Below are positions 6,406-6,806 of a stretch of 6,806 nucleotides of DNA, in pieces. The DNA comes from Bdellovibrionales bacterium (GTDB lineage Bacteria > Bdellovibrionota > Bdellovibrionia > Bdellovibrionales > UBA840): contig JAGRAL010000212.1 of the NCBI GenBank assembly GCA_020434605.1, positions 1-6,806 of the forward strand, given 5' to 3'. The notes below the pieces were generated by a model that was not told where the DNA came from, ran no database searches, and worked only from the letters and a program-made list of their open reading frames with translations. Position numbers and translations under genes: made by a program. Numbering within the stretch: position 1 is the first letter of the stretch; each line of letters opens with the position of its first letter.

Positions 6406-6806
6406 ACCTGGCTCCAAGCTTTAAAGTTTAGGCATGCTCTAGAAAATATATCCAATAAGTTATAATGTCTTCGCATGATTCTTTGATAGCGATGTGGTTT
6501 CATCGGATGAAAAGGGCCAAGGCTTGAAAATAGTTGTAATGGATTTTTTCTGATCCAAGTCCAAGAACCCATTTCAAGGCACCATGGAATAAATATGTTG
6601 TTAGGATTTGTAGAATGATTCATGTCAAACAAGTAATCCCATAGATCGCCGTGTGTAGTGTAGCTATGACTTTGCGGCTCTACCTTATACACATGAAAAG
6701 GATGTGCTTTGTCGATAAGGATTTTAAAAGTGAGTGCAGTAGGCTCAAGCGGAAAAGGCTTTTTTGTTTTTGCATACGGATACCAGAGCCTATCCCTTAA
6801 ACCAAA
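6402..6806 (-). CDS. C-terminal part of an M14 zinc carboxypeptidase-like protein, N-terminus outside the window
   Basis: The frame is open from the right edge (6806) to TGA 6402-6404, giving the last 134 residues. GTG 6692 is only an internal codon, because coding sequence continues upstream without a stop. The segment HSYTTHGDLWDYLFD (47-61) followed by IFIPWCLEMGSW (71-82) matches the end of the M14 carboxypeptidase fold, where YxASGGSIDWSY precedes FTFELRD and the Glu is catalytic. Glu78 would be that residue. The zinc-binding HxxE and His are outside the window and unseen. The extra tail, KNPLQLFSSLGPF (87-99) and a basic helix with RIMRRHYNLLDI (109-120), is unlike classical carboxypeptidases and resembles a bacterial subgroup (DUF2817-like) as I recall it. 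Physiological substrate is unknown. It is first in a coupled pair with the alpha/beta hydrolase. The family call rests on motif alignment by eye. Confidence 0.6.
   Translation of the reverse strand, partial: FGLRDRLWYPYAKTKKPFPLEPTALTFKILIDKAHPFHVYKVEPQSHSYTTHGDLWDYLFDMNHSTNPNNIFIPWCLEMGSWTWIRKNPLQLFSSLGPFHPMKPHRYQRIMRRHYNLLDIFSRACLNFKAWSQV

Noticed and set aside
6405..6417. TTG 6417 as the start of the alpha/beta hydrolase
   Set aside because: ATG 6405 has GGAG at good spacing, forms an ATGA overlap with the upstream stop, and begins directly at the first fold strand.
6402..6692. A 96-codon gene starting at GTG 6692
   Set aside because: The same frame stays open with sensible protein sequence to the window edge, so GTG 6692 is an internal codon of a longer gene.
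1..6806. CRISPR array, tRNA, rRNA, insertion sequence, phage or defence genes
   Set aside because: Reading both strands by eye, I found no spaced direct repeats, cloverleaf-like segments, transposase or integrase motifs, or nuclease/defence families.

Overview
This is an A+T-rich bacterial window with densely packed genes, many of them overlapping by 1 to 4 bases. The families present are a bifunctional PutA without an N-terminal DNA-binding domain, the redox chaperone Hsp33, an AI-2E-family membrane protein, a stand-alone parvulin and an alpha/beta hydrolase. They fit a Gram-negative proteobacterium or a relative. Low GC together with a short PutA of the Geobacter/Bdellovibrio type suggests a delta-like lineage such as Bdellovibrionota, but this is inference and cannot be settled from the window.

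Layout: positions 2-2200 (minus) hold the N-terminal 733 residues of PutA, cut by the left edge. A divergent intergenic region of about 156 bp (2201-2356) carries a good candidate putA promoter. On the plus strand, hslO (2357-3265) overlaps an AI-2E permease gene (3265-4314) by one base. A gap of about 100 bp follows. Next comes a small open frame (4414-4566) that looks like the tail of a c-type cytochrome. It overlaps a parvulin gene (4563-4829) by four bases, and that gene overlaps a TIKI/TraB/ChaN-like gene (4826-5692) by four bases. The last plus-strand gene then meets a minus-strand pair tail to tail with a 4-bp overlap. The pair is an alpha/beta hydrolase (5689-6405) preceded by the C-terminal end of an M14-type zinc carboxypeptidase-like protein (6402-6806, cut by the right edge), again joined by an ATGA overlap.

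The genes fall into four transcription groups: putA alone (proline to glutamate catabolism); hslO plus the permease (oxidative protein protection and an unassigned export function); the cytochrome remnant, parvulin and TIKI-like gene (protein folding and a possible hydrolase); and the carboxypeptidase-like and alpha/beta hydrolase genes (two hydrolases likely made in fixed proportion). I see no RNA genes, CRISPR array, insertion sequence, integrase or phage gene. The window mostly reads as ordinary chromosomal housekeeping. The least explained parts are the TIKI-like protein and its coupling to parvulin, the cytochrome-like remnant, and the M14/hydrolase pair.
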